Of a DNA stretch of 17,239 nt, positions 15,482 through 17,239 are shown in pieces. The DNA lies in assembly GCA_040758525.1 (NCBI GenBank), contig JBFLVQ010000124.1:1-17239 (forward strand), given 5' to 3'. The stretch is from JBFLVQ01 sp040758525. Lineage in GTDB: Bacteria > Acidobacteriota > Blastocatellia > Chloracidobacteriales > JADJPF01. Each line of letters starts with the position of its first letter. The first letter of the stretch is position 1. Below the pieces are notes generated by a model, which searched no databases, was not told the DNA's origin, and saw only the letters and a program-made list of their open reading frames with translations. The translations under genes and the position numbers were made by a program.

Positions 15482-17206
15482 AGGCTCTGGTGTTAGGTTG
15501 TGACTATTTTTTCGTGTAAAAGCAAAGGTAAGTAGGTCATTATTATATTCTGAGTTTTTACGCGCTTCACTAGCTAGGGTGGCTGCCAGCGATAATTCCG
15601 TTTCCGCACGATCGCGGTCACCCTTTTTTAGTAAACCTTCTGCTAGCCCTTGATGGAGTTGGCTAAGGGTGAGTTTCTGTTTGATATTAGCTTCATGTGC
15701 TAGCTTTATAGCTTGACTATAGAGGTTAATAGCCTGTTCATTGTTACCAGCTAACATCTGTGCACGGGCATAATAGCCCATAACGGCAGTAGCAGCGTAT
15801 TTACGTGCGGAGATATCCTCTATGCTGGCAAGTTTTTCTATTGCGATGGTAAAATGATTTTCTGCACAGACTGTTTGGCCTTTTTCGGCTTCTACAATAC
15901 CTAAAAAGGCATGACTTTTAACCAATTCCACAGTATTCCGATATTTTTCTGATAGAGTAATGGACTCTTTCAAATAAGATTCAGCAATACTCTCTAGATC
16001 TAGGTTGAAACCAGATATACCGGCAATTTGCAAGAGTTGAATTGTATAGGGATGATTGATAGGTCTAGTTATTTCTAGGGTCTTACGAGCCAACTCAAAT
16101 GCTGCACTGTTGTTATCTGTAACAAAATAGATGCCAGCTAGCACCATAGAAGGTCCCGCTAAGAATTGGGGAACTTCGAGATCGCGAGCAACCTCTATAG
16201 AATCTTTTAAAAGAATGGTAGCTTCATTAAACTGTGCTGAATTTGCCAGCCGATTACCTTGCCAGGCTAAAAACTGAGCTTGATAGAAAAGATGTTTGGC
16301 ATTAACTGAGCGTGTAATATTATCCTTGATAAGAACATCGGCTTCCTCAAACTGACCTGTTTTTACTAGATATTTTGCGATTAAAATATTTGTACGCTCA
16401 ACATCGGTATATGCAGCAAATTCTGTGAAGAGATTAGCAGCTTGTCGGGCTTTTGCTAGCGAGGCAGAGTAAGGAGCCTTATTGGTGGTTGCTTCAATCT
16501 CTATTAAGGTCTTTCTTGCTTCTTTCAATAGGGCGATCTCTCTGATAGGATAAGTTAGGTAATAGTTAACCGTATCACGTCCTACTAGATCACCTGTCTT
16601 TATTGCCATCTCTTCAGCTACTAGATCGGCTGCCCTTATCGCCTGACTTGCAGCAACTTCATCTGCACTCTGTAAAGCCGCCAAATAAAGATCTATATAT
16701 TTATCCAAACGCTCGTAACGAGTCGGTTCAGCAATCGATGTGGCTGAACCCATGATCGGATGAGACTTTTCTATTGCTGGTTTGAAGAGCAGATAATAAG
16801 AGAATGCAGCCGGCAAAAGCACTAATACCACCATTGCGGCGATCTTCATCATCATTGTGCGATAACTGGGCTGGTGTTGCTTCTGCTGGGCGAGAGAAAC
16901 AGTTGTCGCATCAGTATGGACGGGTTGCTGGTTTTGCAGTTGTATGATGTTATTGACCTGCTGCTGTACTAGCTGTTCTTTATGTTGCTGCCAAAGAGGG
17001 CTTGCTAATAATCTGGCAATATCTTCGTCTTCTTCTATATTTGAGGATGAAGAATCGTCGAGAATAATCTCCCAAGTCAATTCGAAACGCTCCCGACAAT
17101 CTCTACATATCTCCAAATGTGCTTGTAATTGAGCCTCTGCTGCTGCTGATAATTCATTATGAAAATGCTGAATAATGGTTAGTTCATTCCAATGGGGACA
17201 ACTCAT
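15473..17206 (-). CDS. Membrane-anchored zinc-finger (anti-sigma-type) protein with TPR region
   Basis: This 577-aa protein starts with a putative zinc-binding anti-sigma domain (1-45) carrying H30-x3-C34-x2-C37 in AHLEICRDC, the zf-HC2 pattern. A low-complexity, Gln-rich linker (about 75-115) and one transmembrane helix (about 121-141) follow. The remainder is an alpha-helical repeat region from about 160 to 560, with clear TPR-like units such as 470-511 (GNNEQAINLYSQAIKLA) and 512-550 (GDRDRAETELSLAATLA). The N-terminus would face the cytoplasm and the TPR part the periplasm. Such proteins usually bind and inhibit a cognate ECF sigma factor, but no complete sigma gene lies beside it in this window; one could lie beyond position 17239. 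The start at 17206 has AAAGG about 9 nt upstream. Confidence 0.8.
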   Translation of the reverse strand: MSCPHWNELTIIQHFHNELSAAAEAQLQAHLEICRDCRERFELTWEIILDDSSSSNIEEDEDIARLLASPLWQQHKEQLVQQQVNNIIQLQNQQPVHTDATTVSLAQQKQHQPSYRTMMMKIAAMVVLVLLPAAFSYYLLFKPAIEKSHPIMGSATSIAEPTRYERLDKYIDLYLAALQSADEVAASQAIRAADLVAEEMAIKTGDLVGRDTVNYYLTYPIREIALLKEARKTLIEIEATTNKAPYSASLAKARQAANLFTEFAAYTDVERTNILIAKYLVKTGQFEEADVLIKDNITRSVNAKHLFYQAQFLAWQGNRLANSAQFNEATILLKDSIEVARDLEVPQFLAGPSMVLAGIYFVTDNNSAAFELARKTLEITRPINHPYTIQLLQIAGISGFNLDLESIAESYLKESITLSEKYRNTVELVKSHAFLGIVEAEKGQTVCAENHFTIAIEKLASIEDISARKYAATAVMGYYARAQMLAGNNEQAINLYSQAIKLAHEANIKQKLTLSQLHQGLAEGLLKKGDRDRAETELSLAATLASEARKNSEYNNDLLTFAFTRKNSHNLTPEPLP

Positions 17207-17239
17207 GCGGCTATACCTTTATTTTATTAGTGAGTTTAT

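Noticed and set aside
1..17239. tRNA or rRNA genes, insertion sequences, CRISPR arrays, attachment sites
   Set aside because: No cloverleaf, transposase, regularly spaced repeat or integrase was seen on either strand by eye.

Overview
The window carries an almost complete biosynthesis, export and uptake locus for a staphyloferrin B-type siderophore. It is followed by a short, more AT-rich stretch of unrelated regulatory and unknown genes. The outer-membrane receptor has an N-terminal carboxypeptidase-regulatory-like domain, and a zinc-finger anti-sigma-type protein is fused to a TPR region. Together these suggest a Gram-negative (diderm) bacterium, most likely Acidobacteriota. That assignment rests on protein architecture only and is an inference; no rRNA or housekeeping gene is present.

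Region 1 (1-325) is a control region. It has no supported gene. It holds a striking 25-bp Fur-box-like palindrome (180-204), two candidate promoters and a perfect Shine-Dalgarno before the first gene.

Region 2 (326-13547) is one tightly packed, same-strand operon in the order sbnA-sbnB-MFS exporter (sbnD-like)-sbnE-sbnF-sbnH-sbnC-sbnG-TonB-dependent receptor. SbnA and SbnB make L-2,3-diaminopropionate (Dap) and release alpha-ketoglutarate. SbnG makes a dedicated citrate supply. SbnE joins Dap to citrate, SbnH decarboxylates the product, SbnF adds a second Dap and SbnC adds alpha-ketoglutarate. The MFS protein exports the product and the receptor takes the ferric form back. Compared with the Staphylococcus order (A-B-C-D-E-F-G-H-I), the genes are rearranged. 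The regulator SbnI is absent, and a TonB-dependent receptor takes the place of the Gram-positive lipoprotein uptake system.

Region 3 (13548-17239) holds a GC-rich perfect inverted repeat directly before a small ribbon-helix-helix protein. Next come a minus-strand protein resembling an isolated sigma-70 region 2 behind a hydrophobic N-terminus, and a secreted protein of unknown family whose leader contains three consecutive hairpins. Last is a minus-strand membrane-anchored zinc-finger/TPR protein whose 3' end overlaps the secreted-protein gene tail to tail. No RNA gene, insertion sequence or CRISPR array was seen.
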